Assembly: GCF_002858765.1 (NCBI RefSeq) | Contig: NZ_PJRP01000012.1 | Coordinates: forward strand, 113,760 to 177,759 | DNA: 64,000 bases | Origin: Cupriavidus pauculus | Lineage (GTDB): Bacteria; Pseudomonadota; Gammaproteobacteria; Burkholderiales; Burkholderiaceae | Reading direction: 5' to 3' | Shown: one piece after another, positions 39,802 to 48,478 of the stretch | How the letters are laid out: every line of letters begins with the position of its first letter | How positions within the stretch are numbered: the stretch's first letter is position 1 | Notes under the pieces: generated by a model | The model's database searches: none | What the model was told of the DNA's origin: nothing | Seen by the model: only the letters and a program-made list of their open reading frames with translations | Position numbers and translations under genes: made by a program

Positions 39802-41361
39802 CTACAACGCCCCCGCCAATCGGAACTGTCCTACCGCGCGGTGCAGGGCATCGGCCTGGTCTTCCAGCGATGCCGCGGCCGCCGTGGCTTCTTCCACCAG
39901 TGCGGCGTTCTGCTGTGCCATCTGGTCCATCTGGGATACGGCCTGGTTGACCTGCTCGATGCCGCCGGTCTGTTCTTCGGTGGCCGCGCGCATTTCGCCC
40001 ATCAGGTCGGTCACGCGTTTCACGGCGCCGACGATGTCTTCCATGGCCTTGCCGGCGCCTTCCACCAGCGTGGCGCCGTCTTCCACGCGCTGCGCGGAAT
40101 TGTCGATCAGGCCCTTGATTTCCTTGGCAGCGGTGGCGCTGCGCTGGGCCAGGCTGCGCACCTCACCGGCCACCACGGCAAAGCCACGGCCCTGCTCGCC
40201 CGCGCGGGCGGCTTCCACGGCGGCGTTCAGTGCCAGGATGTTGGTCTGGAAGGCGATGCCTTCGATCACGGCGATGATGTCCACGACCTTGCCCGACGCG
40301 GCCTTGATCTCGCCCATTGTTTCCACCACCTTGTGCACGATCTCGCCGCCACGGACGGCGATGTCCGATGCGCCTTCGGCCAGGTGCGCGGCCTGGCGCG
40401 CGTTATCGGCGCTCTGGCGCACGGTGCTGGTCAGTTCCTCCATGCTCGCAGCGGTTTCTTCCAGCGAGGCGGCCTGTTCCTCGCTGCGGCGCGACAGGTC
40501 GACGTTGCCCGCCGCAATCTGACGCGCGGCGCCGGCGATGGAATCGGCCGACCCGCGAATCTGGCCGATGGCGCCGGTCAGGCGCGCCTGCATCTGCTGC
40601 ATGTTGTACAGCACGCTGTCGCGGTCGTTAGGCGCGGTTTCCACGTGGGTGCCCAGGTCGCCATCGGCGATGCGCGCGGCGATCCGGGACGTCATCGCCG
40701 GTTCGCCGCCAAGCTGCCGCTGCAGGCTGATCGAGATGCGCACCATCACCACGCTCATCAGCGCGCCCACGGCAACCAGCCAGCCCAGCGCCTTCCAGAG
40801 CGCGGTACGGAATTCGGCCTGGATGTCGTCGAGGTAGAGGCCGGCAATGAAATTCCAGTCCCACGGCCTGAAGTTCAGCGTATAGCTGAGCTTGGGCTGC
40901 GGGGCGTCGGCGCCGGGCTTGGGCCACAGGTATTCGATGAAACCCTTGCCGGTGGTCTTGCCGATCTGGGCGATGTCGCGGAACAGGTAGACGCCATTGG
41001 CATCTTTCATGTCGGACATGTTCTTGCCGTTGAGCTCGGCCTTGATGGCATGCATCAGCACCACGGTGTCGGAGCGCATGATGGTGAAGTAGCCGTCGGC
41101 GCCAAAGCGCATGGCGCGCACGCGGTCGATGGCCTGCTTCTGCGCGTCTTCGGCGCTGATCTTGCCGGCGCGGGCCATGGCCTCGTATTCGGCAACCACT
41201 GAATTGGCGGTGTCGGTCACCTGTTCCAGCGCGACCTTGCGATCCTGCAGCCGTTGCTCGCGCATCTGCCAGACGTTCCACAACGTGATGGCCAGCAGGC
41301 AGACCCAGCTCAGCACCAGCGGCAGCATGAGCTTCTTCCTCAGACTCAGTTCTTGCAACAT
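39802..41361 (-). CDS. Methyl-accepting chemotaxis protein with single Cache domain
   Basis: A 519-residue chemoreceptor. TM1 is residues 9-29, a periplasmic sCache_2-type sensor spans about 35-185 (RFGADGYFTIMRSDTVVLMH, ending NFIAGLYLDDIQ), and TM2 is 191-209. A HAMP region and the cytoplasmic signalling domain follow. The tip is IEGIAFQTNILALNAAVEAA. sCache_2 domains usually bind small carboxylates, so an organic acid ligand is likely. There is no CheR-tethering pentapeptide at the end. GGAGGAG precedes the ATG. It is transcribed alone and convergent with fliD. Confidence 0.92.
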   Translation of the reverse strand: MLQELSLRKKLMLPLVLSWVCLLAITLWNVWQMREQRLQDRKVALEQVTDTANSVVAEYEAMARAGKISAEDAQKQAIDRVRAMRFGADGYFTIMRSDTVVLMHAIKAELNGKNMSDMKDANGVYLFRDIAQIGKTTGKGFIEYLWPKPGADAPQPKLSYTLNFRPWDWNFIAGLYLDDIQAEFRTALWKALGWLVAVGALMSVVMVRISISLQRQLGGEPAMTSRIAARIADGDLGTHVETAPNDRDSVLYNMQQMQARLTGAIGQIRGSADSIAGAARQIAAGNVDLSRRSEEQAASLEETAASMEELTSTVRQSADNARQAAHLAEGASDIAVRGGEIVHKVVETMGEIKAASGKVVDIIAVIEGIAFQTNILALNAAVEAARAGEQGRGFAVVAGEVRSLAQRSATAAKEIKGLIDNSAQRVEDGATLVEGAGKAMEDIVGAVKRVTDLMGEMRAATEEQTGGIEQVNQAVSQMDQMAQQNAALVEEATAAAASLEDQADALHRAVGQFRLAGAL

Positions 41362-41685
41362 CCCATCTCCTCCATTTCGCTTCGTTGATCGTCGGGGCGC
41401 TTTTCGAGACGTCCTCTCTATGAGCGGCGCTAACGGTCGGCCAACGCGGAAACTTGATTGAGGATTGCTACCAATATGGGAATAGTGAAGAGGGCGCCGC
41501 TTTCTGATGGCCGCGCGGTCCGGAGGGCAGTATCTGCGTCGCCAATGACCTCCCGGACGGTGGCTGGCTATGGCAGTATCTCCAGATTCGTCGAATCTGA
41601 CGCAGGTGCTGCGGATCGGTACAACGCAGCGAAAGCAAACGGCGCAGATAGAGAGCGAACAGAGCGGACAAGAGCGGATAGAGCC
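41362..41685. other. Divergent intergenic region, 324 bp
   Basis: Lies between the chemoreceptor gene and the PAS-HTH gene. The plus-strand frame is open through much of it but lacks a Shine-Dalgarno sequence and family similarity, so I treat it as non-coding. Short AGAGCGGA units repeat just before 41686. No convincing promoter was found. Confidence 0.4.
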
Positions 41686-42282
41686 ATGGAGCGATTGACC
41701 GAAGACGCTATCCTCACCCTGGCGGAAGGCGCGCAGGAAACCGTGTTCCTGGTGGACCGGGGCGGCATCGTCCGCTATGTCAATGCCAGGTGCGCCGACA
41801 CGCTGGGCTTCACCCGGTCCGATGTCATCGGACAACCCATCATCGAACTCGTGCTGCCTGGCGATCGGGACCGCACGCTGAAAGAAGCGGCGCAGGTGGT
41901 GGCCGGACGGGATCGGGTGGGGTTTGAAAACCGCTATCAGCATCGCGATGGCCGGGCGATCTACCTGGCCTGGCAGGCCAATTGGCTCCACGCGCATCAG
42001 CTGCGCATGGGCTTTGCGCGCGACGTCACGGCGTTGCGGCAACCGGCCTGCGAACATATGCTGGCGTCGGATCTTCTCGGCTTGCTGGACCCCGTCGAGC
42101 GCGACGTGCTGGTGCTGCTGCTAACCGCGGCTTCCGAAAGCCAGATCGCCAGCCGCCTGGGCCTGGGTGCGGCCAGGACGCAGACGCTGGTGCTCAGCGT
42201 GTTTCGCAAGCTGGGCGTGCCGGGCCGGCTGGGCCTGATGAGCCTGTGCCTGCGCGGGCTGGAAGCGCCTGTCGAAGCCTGA
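41686..42282 (+). CDS. PAS-domain protein with LuxR-type HTH
   Basis: Encodes 198 residues. The PAS domain (about 10-125) contains ETVFLVDRGGIVRYVNARCA, the typical GFTRSDVIGQPIIELVLPGD, and a PAC-like GFENRYQHRDGRAIYLAWQA. The C-terminal HTH reads LLDPVERDVLVLLLTAASES, then QIASRLGLGAARTQTLVLSV. It is a one-component sensor/regulator, probably cytoplasmic; the PAS ligand is unknown. ATG 41686 is chosen because the added N-terminal extension is not PAS-like. It is divergent from the chemoreceptor, which could be a target. Confidence 0.78.
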   Translation: MERLTEDAILTLAEGAQETVFLVDRGGIVRYVNARCADTLGFTRSDVIGQPIIELVLPGDRDRTLKEAAQVVAGRDRVGFENRYQHRDGRAIYLAWQANWLHAHQLRMGFARDVTALRQPACEHMLASDLLGLLDPVERDVLVLLLTAASESQIASRLGLGAARTQTLVLSVFRKLGVPGRLGLMSLCLRGLEAPVEA

Positions 42283-42347
42283 CCGGCATCCCGTAGCGGC
42301 CCGCGACACGCCGCGCCTCAACCACCACGCAGAACCACAAGACCTTG

Positions 42348-42882
42348 ATGATTACCGGACACGTTTTCATTGCCACCAGCCTTGATGGCTATATTGCACG
42401 GCCTGATGGCGACATCGGCTGGCTTCTGGAGGGATGATCCCGCCGAAGACCACGGCTACTCCGACTTCATCGCGGACAAGGACATGATCCTGATGGGCCG
42501 CGGCTGCTACGAGAAAGTGCTGACGATGGGTGACTGGTTCTACGACCGCCCCGTGCTCGTCCTTTCCCGGCAACTGGCGGGCCAGCCCGTGCCCGCGCAT
42601 CTGCAGGGCAAGGTCCGGTTTTCGGATGCCACGCCGGCCCAGGCCTTTGCCGAACTGGCGGCCCAGGGCGTGCGCCGCGTTTATGTCGATGGCGGCCAAC
42701 TGGTTCAGTCGTTCCTGCGCGATGGACTGATCTCCGACATGGTGGTCTCCACGGTGCCGGTGCTGATCGGGGCGGGCAGGCCGCTGTTCGGTGCCTTGCC
42801 GCGCGACGTGGGCCTGGCGCTCGAATCGAGCCGGCACTTCCCGTCGGGGCTGGTGCAGTCGACCTGGCGCGTGCTGCGCTGA
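42348..42882 (+). pseudogene. Dihydrofolate reductase family protein (RibD-C-like), frameshifted
   Basis: The start codes MITGHVFIATSLDGYIARPD and GDIGWLLEG, the strand-1 motif of the DHFR/RibD-C-like YyaP family. It meets a stop at 42435-42437. The next frame continues without loss as DPAEDHGYSDFIADKDMILM, then GRGCYEKVLTMGDWFYDRPV and the C-terminal RVYVDGGQLVQSFLRDGLIS. The break falls at GGAGGGAT, a G-rich stretch prone to indels. Repaired, the protein would be about 178 residues, normal for the family, using NADPH to reduce an unknown substrate. Either a young pseudogene or an assembly error. Confidence 0.72.
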
Positions 42883-42969
42883 ACGACGGCGCTTGCCGCA
42901 TCCCACGCCAGGGCGCAAGCCAGCTTGCTGGTCACGGCCAGCGCCTTGAGCTTGCCGGTCTGGTGGGCG

Positions 42970-44397
42970 TCACGCGAACTTGCGGATCAGCTGCTGAAGG
43001 CGATCGCAGGCGTTGGGCACCTGATGCTCGATCGCCGTGGCCACGCCGAGCAGCAGCCCGGCGCGCTGTGTGTCCGCCGAGCAGTAGAACCCCGACAGCG
43101 GCGCGGGCGCCAGGCCGTAGGCATAAGCTTCGCGGGCGATACGCCGGTCGTCCGCGCCATCGGGCAACTGCACAACCACGGCTAGGCCGGCCGGATAGGC
43201 ATGGAATTGCCGCGCCGCCAGCGCGTCCAGCAGCGTCTGACTTCGCGCCGCATAAATACGCTTCATGTGCCGCAGGTGCCGCAGGTAGTGCCCATCGTGC
43301 ATGAATGCCGTGGTGGCCATCTGCACGGCTGGGCCCGGTGCGGACCCCAGGCAGGCCACGGCTTCCTCGAACCGCCCCACCAGGTCAAGCGGCACCACGG
43401 CAAAGCCGAGCCGCAGGGTCGGGCTGATGGTCTTGCTGAAGGAGCCGATATGGATCACGCGGCCTGCACGATCCAGCGATGCCAGCGCCGGTGCGGCGCG
43501 GCGACGGAGCTGGAGTTCGCCCAGGTAGTCGTCCTCGACGATCCACGCGTCGGTGCGGCTGGCCCAGTCGAGCAGTTGCATCCGGCGCGCCAGTGAAAGG
43601 GTGGGGCCCAGCGGCGCCTGCTGGCCGGGCGTGACCAGCGCCAGCGCGGCATCGGGGGCGTGGCGTTCGCCGTAGCCGATGTCCATCCCTTCCTCGTCCA
43701 CGGGCACGGGCACGGGCCTGAACTGGGCGATGGCCAGCGCGCTGCGGCTGATCATGAATCCGGGGTTTTCGACCCACGCCTGGCGCCCCGGAGCCTGGAT
43801 CACGCGCAAGGCCACGCCAAGCGCCCCGGTGAAGCCGGCCGCGATGAAGATCTGCGACGGCTGGCAGGCGATGCCGCGAGCCAGCGCCAGGTGCGCGGCA
43901 ATCTCGCGTCGCAGCGCATGTTCGCCGCGCGGGTCGGGATAGGACGCGGGCGCCTCGATTTCGTCACGCGCCGCGCGGGCACGCAAACGCGCAAACAACG
44001 TGGCCGGAAAGCAGTCCGACGCCGGCACGCCCATCTGGAATACCGCCGGGCCGGGCAGAAAGTGCTGGTACAGCGCCGATTGCAGATCGGTCTGCACCGG
44101 GCGTCCGGGATCGGCCACATTGCGCGCTTTCGGCGCCAGGTCGGCAACGCGTGTGCCCCCGGCGCGCGACGACACCAGCCACTGCGCGTCCACCAGCCGC
44201 TCGTAGGCGGCCTTGACCGTGCCGCGCGCCACGCCAAGCTGTGTCGCAAGATCCACCCACGACGGGAGCCTGGCCCCTGGCACCAGCACCTGGTTTTCGA
44301 TGGCGCTGGCAATGCCAAGCCGGATCTGCTCGGCGAGCGATGTTGACGACTGGCGGTCGAGCGTCAGGTCCAGCTTGAGGTGGAGCGGGGGTGTCAT
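42970..44397 (-). CDS. MocR/PdxR-type regulator (GntR HTH fused to aminotransferase fold)
   Basis: A 475-residue fusion. The N-terminal GntR winged helix carries SLAEQIRLGIASAIENQVLV, then WVDLATQLGVARGTVKAAYE. A fold-type I aminotransferase domain follows, with PDPRGEHALRREIAAHLALA, IVEDDYLGELQLR and the PLP-Lys region IGSFSKTISPTLRLGF. MocR proteins bind PLP and usually regulate a divergent gene. Here the cupin and AhpD-like genes are divergent 90 bp away. An alternative ATG at 44445 adds 16 residues and would leave a very short promoter. Ligand unknown beyond PLP. Confidence 0.86.
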   Translation of the reverse strand: MTPPLHLKLDLTLDRQSSTSLAEQIRLGIASAIENQVLVPGARLPSWVDLATQLGVARGTVKAAYERLVDAQWLVSSRAGGTRVADLAPKARNVADPGRPVQTDLQSALYQHFLPGPAVFQMGVPASDCFPATLFARLRARAARDEIEAPASYPDPRGEHALRREIAAHLALARGIACQPSQIFIAAGFTGALGVALRVIQAPGRQAWVENPGFMISRSALAIAQFRPVPVPVDEEGMDIGYGERHAPDAALALVTPGQQAPLGPTLSLARRMQLLDWASRTDAWIVEDDYLGELQLRRRAAPALASLDRAGRVIHIGSFSKTISPTLRLGFAVVPLDLVGRFEEAVACLGSAPGPAVQMATTAFMHDGHYLRHLRHMKRIYAARSQTLLDALAARQFHAYPAGLAVVVQLPDGADDRRIAREAYAYGLAPAPLSGFYCSADTQRAGLLLGVATAIEHQVPNACDRLQQLIRKFA

Positions 44398-44487
44398 GGG
44401 GTCTGGTGCAGCAGGATTTGCGGTTTTTGGTTCTTTTACATGCACTACCGGGCGTCCATGATTCTATCCATCAACCAGGAGATGAAC

Positions 44488-44919
44488 ATGAAACCCCGAA
44501 GCCTTCTTGTATCGATCCTCGCTGCGGCGGGGCTGGCCGTCAGCGGCGCCGCCATCGCCCACGGCGCCACGGACCATGGCGCGGCCGAGAGCGTCAAGCC
44601 GAACTTCTCGCACGCTATTCCCAATATCCCCGGAAAGTCGGTGGTCGCCGTGGAGGTTGACTATGCACCCGGCGGGGCGTCGAAGCCGCATGTGCATGCC
44701 AAGTCGGCGTTCGTCTACGCTTATGTGGTGTCTGGCAGCATTGCCAGCAAGGTGAACGACGGGCCCGAGCGCGTCTACAAGGCCGGCGAATCGTTCTACG
44801 AGGAGCCCGGCTCGCGCCATCCCGTCAGCCGCAATGCGAGCAAGACCCAGCCGGCAAAGCTGCTGGCCGTGTTTGTCGTCGACACCGACGACAAGAATCT
44901 GACCACCTACGAGCAATGA
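44488..44919 (+). CDS. Exported cupin-domain protein
   Basis: A 143-residue protein with a signal peptide (LLVSILAAAGLAVSGAAIAH). A cupin barrel follows: VEVDYAPGGASKPHVHAKSA with two metal-type His, then VYKAGESFYEEPGSRHPVSR. It probably sits in the periplasm and may bind a metal or small ligand. AGGAG lies 6 bases before ATG 44488; another in-frame ATG at 44482 is too close to that Shine-Dalgarno sequence. Transcribed with the AhpD-like gene and divergent from the MocR regulator that likely controls it. Confidence 0.8.
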   Translation: MKPRSLLVSILAAAGLAVSGAAIAHGATDHGAAESVKPNFSHAIPNIPGKSVVAVEVDYAPGGASKPHVHAKSAFVYAYVVSGSIASKVNDGPERVYKAGESFYEEPGSRHPVSRNASKTQPAKLLAVFVVDTDDKNLTTYEQ

Positions 44920-44942
44920 TCGCCGCGCAAAAGGAGCGTGAA

Positions 44943-45398
44943 ATGAGACTGGACTACACCAAGGCAGCGCCGAATGGCGTGAAGGCATTCGGCGGCGTGT
45001 ATGGCTACATCATGCAGTCGGGGCTGGAAGACGTGCTCGTCGACCTCGTCTATCTGCGCGTCAGCCAGATCAACAACTGCGCCTATTGCCTGGACATGCA
45101 CACTCGCGACCTGATCAAGAAGGGCGTGTCGCCGCAGAAGCTGGCGCTGGTGCCGGCCTGGCACGAGGCGGGCGCGCTGTTCAGCGACCGCGAGAAGGCC
45201 GCGCTGCGCTGGGCCGAATCGGTGACCCGTGTGGCGGATACCCACGTGCCCGACGCCGATTTCGACGTGGCCGCTGCAGCGTTCAACGAGAAGGAGCTGG
45301 CCGACCTGACGATGGCCATCGGCCTGATGAATGCGTTCAACCGGCTGGCCATCAGCTTCCGGCGCGGGCCGGAGTCGGCACAGGCGGCGCAGGGCTGA
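44943..45398 (+). CDS. Carboxymuconolactone decarboxylase/AhpD-like protein
   Basis: A 151-residue all-helical protein with the AhpD core motif NCAYCLDMHTRDLIKKG, a CxxC with downstream His as in peroxidase-coupled AhpD. The closing helix is LADLTMAIGLMNAFNRLAIS. Such proteins act as alkylhydroperoxidase partners or as small decarboxylases. AGGAG sits six bases before ATG 44943. With the exported cupin gene 23 bases upstream it forms a two-gene unit, a pair common in Proteobacteria and linked to oxidative or carbonyl stress. Confidence 0.86.
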   Translation: MRLDYTKAAPNGVKAFGGVYGYIMQSGLEDVLVDLVYLRVSQINNCAYCLDMHTRDLIKKGVSPQKLALVPAWHEAGALFSDREKAALRWAESVTRVADTHVPDADFDVAAAAFNEKELADLTMAIGLMNAFNRLAISFRRGPESAQAAQG

Positions 45399-45436
45399 AA
45401 CTGAAACCCTGAAGCAGGTGGCCTGCCGGGCGGGGC

Positions 45437-45991
45437 CTAGCGCATCAGCAGGCTGTCGATGGCATTGCCGCCGCCCTGGCCCGTGCCGATGCGCGGATCG
45501 CGGCGCGCCGGCATGATGCCGTCGTCGGCCATGCGCTGCTGCAGGTCCTGATCGGGAAGCTGGCAATAGTCCTTGCCCAGTTCCCGTGTCACCGCATCGC
45601 AGACCGACTGCGGCATAGCCTTGGGCAGCAGCCCTAGAAAGCGCGGCGGCGCGATGACCGCCAGTTCGTCGAAGCGCTGCTTGTTGCGGGCATCCTTCAG
45701 CATCTTGGCCACCCGGCGCGCAAACAGCTGCGCTTCCTGGTGGATCTCATCCTCGCCCGCCGATGACACGACCGTGGCCATGCGGCCAGCGTGCGCAGCG
45801 GGATGACCGGCATCACCTTGCACGGACGCCTGCGGCCGCCGGCCGTAGGCGTCGCGCCGCGGGTCGGCATTGTCCGCGTGGGCGCCGGCATCCGTGATCT
45901 TCTCGACCTCTTCCAGGCGCGCATTGTCGCCGCGTGCGGCAACTATCCTCGCGACACCCTCGTCCGCAACAAGGATCCAGACTGTTTTCAT
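45437..45991 (-). CDS. Host attachment protein family (PF10116-like)
   Basis: A 184-residue protein beginning MKTVWILVADEGVARIVAAR and carrying EDEIHQEAQLFARRVAKMLK, DARNKQRFDELAVIAPPRFL and LLPKAMPQSVCDAVTRELGK. This is the pattern of the family named 'required for attachment to host cells'. The name comes from an Agrobacterium study; structurally these belong to the baeRF/eRF1-like group, so a role in translation or stress is also possible. No signal peptide. It converges with the AhpD-like gene and is divergent from the iron-linked operon. Confidence 0.83.
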   Translation of the reverse strand: MKTVWILVADEGVARIVAARGDNARLEEVEKITDAGAHADNADPRRDAYGRRPQASVQGDAGHPAAHAGRMATVVSSAGEDEIHQEAQLFARRVAKMLKDARNKQRFDELAVIAPPRFLGLLPKAMPQSVCDAVTRELGKDYCQLPDQDLQQRMADDGIMPARRDPRIGTGQGGGNAIDSLLMR

Positions 45992-46254
45992 GAGACGTCT
46001 CCGATTGCGGCCTGGGAATCAGGCCCATGGAAACAAGGCCTGCAAGCGCCACGCCACCCGGCCGACCCGGCAGGTTCTGGGCGCGCAGCGCCCGATATGC
46101 GGAGCAAGGGCGCCCCGGATTGCAGGTTGGTCCGGCAGCGACGCAAGATTTGCCGCCTTGCCCGGCGCGGCCAGGCTTGCTATTCAGCCGCAGCGTAATC
46201 AACCGTAACCAAAACAACCCCGCCCTGCAGGGGGGCACGGGTTGCCGCACCAAA

Positions 46255-46269
46255 TGAGAACAATTATCA
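46255..46269 (+). promoter_or_regulatory. Fur box
   Basis: TGAGAACAATTATCA (46255-46269) matches the 7-1-7 Fur palindrome TGATAATNATTATCA at 13 of 15 positions counting the free centre. It lies about 97 bp upstream of the PepSY gene. Fur-Fe(II) would repress the operon when iron is plentiful. The rest of 45992-46365 shows no gene. Confidence 0.72.
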
Positions 46270-46365
46270 TCCTTCGGCCTGTGGCGATATTGTGATGTCA
46301 TCGCCAGTTTCCGCAGCGGATGACGCGCCGTCCGGCGCACCCCGCGCATCGTCTCCAGCACCCGA

Positions 46366-47019
46366 ATGACCGACACCGCGCCAGTTTCCGGCCAGCAGCG
46401 CCGCGCGTTCTGGCTCAAGCATCTTCACCAGTGGCACTGGATCAGTTCCGCGATCTGCCTGATCGGGATGCTGATGTTCGCCCTTACCGGATTCACGCTC
46501 AACCACGCCGGCCAGATCGAGGCCAAGCCGAAGGTCGTCACGCGCACCGAGGCGGCGCCGCGCGAAGTGGTCAGTGCGCTGCGCAGCGCCATGCCGGCCG
46601 GCGCCGACACGAAGAACCTGAAGGGGCCCGTGCCGCCGGTGCTGGCCGACTGGCTGGCGCGCACGCTCGACGTCGACGCGGCCGGGCGCGACGCCGAATG
46701 GTCGGCCGATGAAATCTACGTGGGCCTGCCGCGTCCCGGCGGCGATGCCTGGGTCAGCGTGGCGCTTGATTCCGGCGAGGTGCAGTACGAATTCACTTCG
46801 CGCGGCGCGGTCTCGTACCTGAACGACCTGCACAAGGGCCGCAACACGGGCCGGGCCTGGAGCCTGTTCATCGATGTCTTCGCCATCGCCTGCCTGGTGT
46901 TCAGCGTGACGGGTCTGTTCCTGCTGAAGCTGCATGCGTCGGGCCGCGTGGCCACCTGGCCGCTGGTGGGTGCCGGGCTGGTGATTCCGCTGCTGCTGGC
47001 CATCCTGTATATCCACTGA
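46366..47019 (+). CDS. PepSY-associated membrane protein
   Basis: A 217-residue inner-membrane protein. The first helix contains HWISSAICLIGMLMFALTGF, and a large periplasmic loop with a PepSY-like part follows. Two C-terminal helices (WSLFIDVFAIACLVFSVTGL, TWPLVGAGLVIPLLLAILYI) complete it. His residues (KHLHQWHW) near TM1 could bind haem, as proposed for PepSY/PiuB-type ferric reductases. It is the first gene of a five-gene rightward operon with DUF2271, DUF4198, ApbE and a flavodoxin-type reductase, behind a Fur box. Probably part of electron delivery for iron release from chelates. Confidence 0.83.
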   Translation: MTDTAPVSGQQRRAFWLKHLHQWHWISSAICLIGMLMFALTGFTLNHAGQIEAKPKVVTRTEAAPREVVSALRSAMPAGADTKNLKGPVPPVLADWLARTLDVDAAGRDAEWSADEIYVGLPRPGGDAWVSVALDSGEVQYEFTSRGAVSYLNDLHKGRNTGRAWSLFIDVFAIACLVFSVTGLFLLKLHASGRVATWPLVGAGLVIPLLLAILYIH

Positions 47020-47061
47020 TCCGCTTCACTTCCCATTCCATCGAGAAAGGTAGTTTTGACA

Positions 47062-47583
47062 ATGCGCCGACTCCTGACCGTCACCGTGACTGGCCTTGCC
47101 GCTGCGCCGCTGGCGCCCGCCATGGCCGCCGACCTGAACGTCAAGGTGGAGATTCCCCGCCTGAACGTGGCCGAATACCACCGTCCGTACGTGGCGACGT
47201 GGATCGAGCGCGCCGACCAGAGCCCGGTGCAGACGCTGGCCGTCTGGTACGACGCCAAGAACAAGGAAGGCGAGGGCACGAAGTGGCTCAAGGACATGCG
47301 CCAGTGGTGGCGCAAGGCCGGCCGCGACATGCAGATGCCCGCGGACGGCGTGTCCGGCGCCACGCGCGCACCGGGCGAGCACGCCCTGAGTTTCAAGGAC
47401 GGCAAGGCCCCGCTGGGCAAGCTGCCGGCCGGTGACTACCAGCTTGTGGTCGAAGCCGCGCGCGAAGTGGGCGGCCGCGAACTGGTGCGCGTGCCGTTCT
47501 CGTGGCCGGCCAAGGCCGCCCAGACCGCCAGCGCCAAAGGCGAACACGAACTCGGCGGCGTCACCGTCGAAGTCAAACCTTGA
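47062..47583 (+). CDS. DUF2271 family exported protein
   Basis: A 173-residue protein with a signal peptide (LLTVTVTGLAAAPLAPAMAA). The DUF2271 domain shows VEIPRLNVAEYHRPYVATWI, AVWYDAKNKEGEGTKWLKDM and LPAGDYQLVVEAAREVGGRE. The family is periplasmic and occurs almost always with DUF4198 and PepSY genes in iron-regulated clusters; its biochemical role is unknown. ATG 47062 is preferred over TTG 47056. It begins 42 bases after the PepSY stop. Confidence 0.85.
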   Translation: MRRLLTVTVTGLAAAPLAPAMAADLNVKVEIPRLNVAEYHRPYVATWIERADQSPVQTLAVWYDAKNKEGEGTKWLKDMRQWWRKAGRDMQMPADGVSGATRAPGEHALSFKDGKAPLGKLPAGDYQLVVEAAREVGGRELVRVPFSWPAKAAQTASAKGEHELGGVTVEVKP

Positions 47584-47609
47584 TGCGAACCGACGAACGG
47601 AGTCCGACG

Positions 47610-48458
47610 ATGACCAAACCTGCCCGCCTCTCTACCCGCTTCCCTGCGCGTCTCACCACCCGCCTCGCCGTCGTGGCCCTGGCCGCCCTAGCGCCGCTGG
47701 CTGCCCACGCACACCGCCAATGGCTGCTGCCGTCGGCCACCGTGCTGTCCGAGAAGGACGCCTGGGTGACCGTGGACGCTGCCGTGTCCAACGACCTGTT
47801 CTACTTTGAACACGTGCCGATGCGGCTGGACAACCTTGCGGTGACCGCGCCCGATGGCAAGACCGCCGTGTCGGCGGAGAACGCATCGACCGGCAAATAC
47901 CGCAGCACGTTCGACCTGCACCTGACCCAGCCCGGCACCTATCGCGTGGCCGTGGTCAACCAGGGGGTCTTCGCAAGCTGGAAGGAAAACGGCCAGACCA
48001 AGCGCTGGCGTGGCGCCGCCGATACCTTCGCGAAGAACGTGCCGGCAGGCGCGCAGGACCTGCAGGTGAACGAAATCGCCGGCCGCATCGAGACCTACGT
48101 CACCAACGGCCGTCCGACCAAGCAGGTGCTGACGACCACCGGCAAGGGCCTGGAGCTGGCGCCGATCACCCATCCGAACGATCTGATCGTCGGGGAAACG
48201 GCCAGCTTCCGCCTGTTGCTCGACGGCAAGCCGGCGGCCAGCCAGAAGGTGTCGGTGGTGCCGGGCGGCATTCGCTACCGCGACCGCCTGAACGAGATCG
48301 AGGCCACGACCGACGCCGACGGCAAGTTCAGCGTCAAGTATCCGGCGCCGGGCATGTACTGGATGGAAGCCGAGACCCGCGACGACAAGACGTCGATCAA
48401 GGAAGCCAAGGGGCGCCGTGCCACGTACGCCGTGACGGTGGAAGTGCTGCCGCAATAA
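47610..48458 (+). CDS. DUF4198 family exported protein
   Basis: The 282-residue protein carries a signal peptide (LTTRLAVVALAALAPLAAHA) and begins its mature part AHRQWLLPSATVLSEKDAWV, the typical DUF4198 start (often HxxW). The domain includes MRLDNLAVTAPDGK and HPNDLIVGETASFRLLLDGK and ends YAVTVEVLPQ. Members are periplasmic, perhaps metal or nickel/iron handling, with Ig-like folds. GGAG precedes the ATG. It is the third gene of the Fur-box-preceded operon. Confidence 0.86.
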   Translation: MTKPARLSTRFPARLTTRLAVVALAALAPLAAHAHRQWLLPSATVLSEKDAWVTVDAAVSNDLFYFEHVPMRLDNLAVTAPDGKTAVSAENASTGKYRSTFDLHLTQPGTYRVAVVNQGVFASWKENGQTKRWRGAADTFAKNVPAGAQDLQVNEIAGRIETYVTNGRPTKQVLTTTGKGLELAPITHPNDLIVGETASFRLLLDGKPAASQKVSVVPGGIRYRDRLNEIEATTDADGKFSVKYPAPGMYWMEAETRDDKTSIKEAKGRRATYAVTVEVLPQ

Positions 48459-48478
48459 GAACACCCCAGGACCCGCCC

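Noticed and set aside
41458..41685. N-terminal extension of the PAS-HTH protein
   Set aside because: The frame is open but lacks similarity and a Shine-Dalgarno sequence; the PAS fold begins right after ATG 41686.
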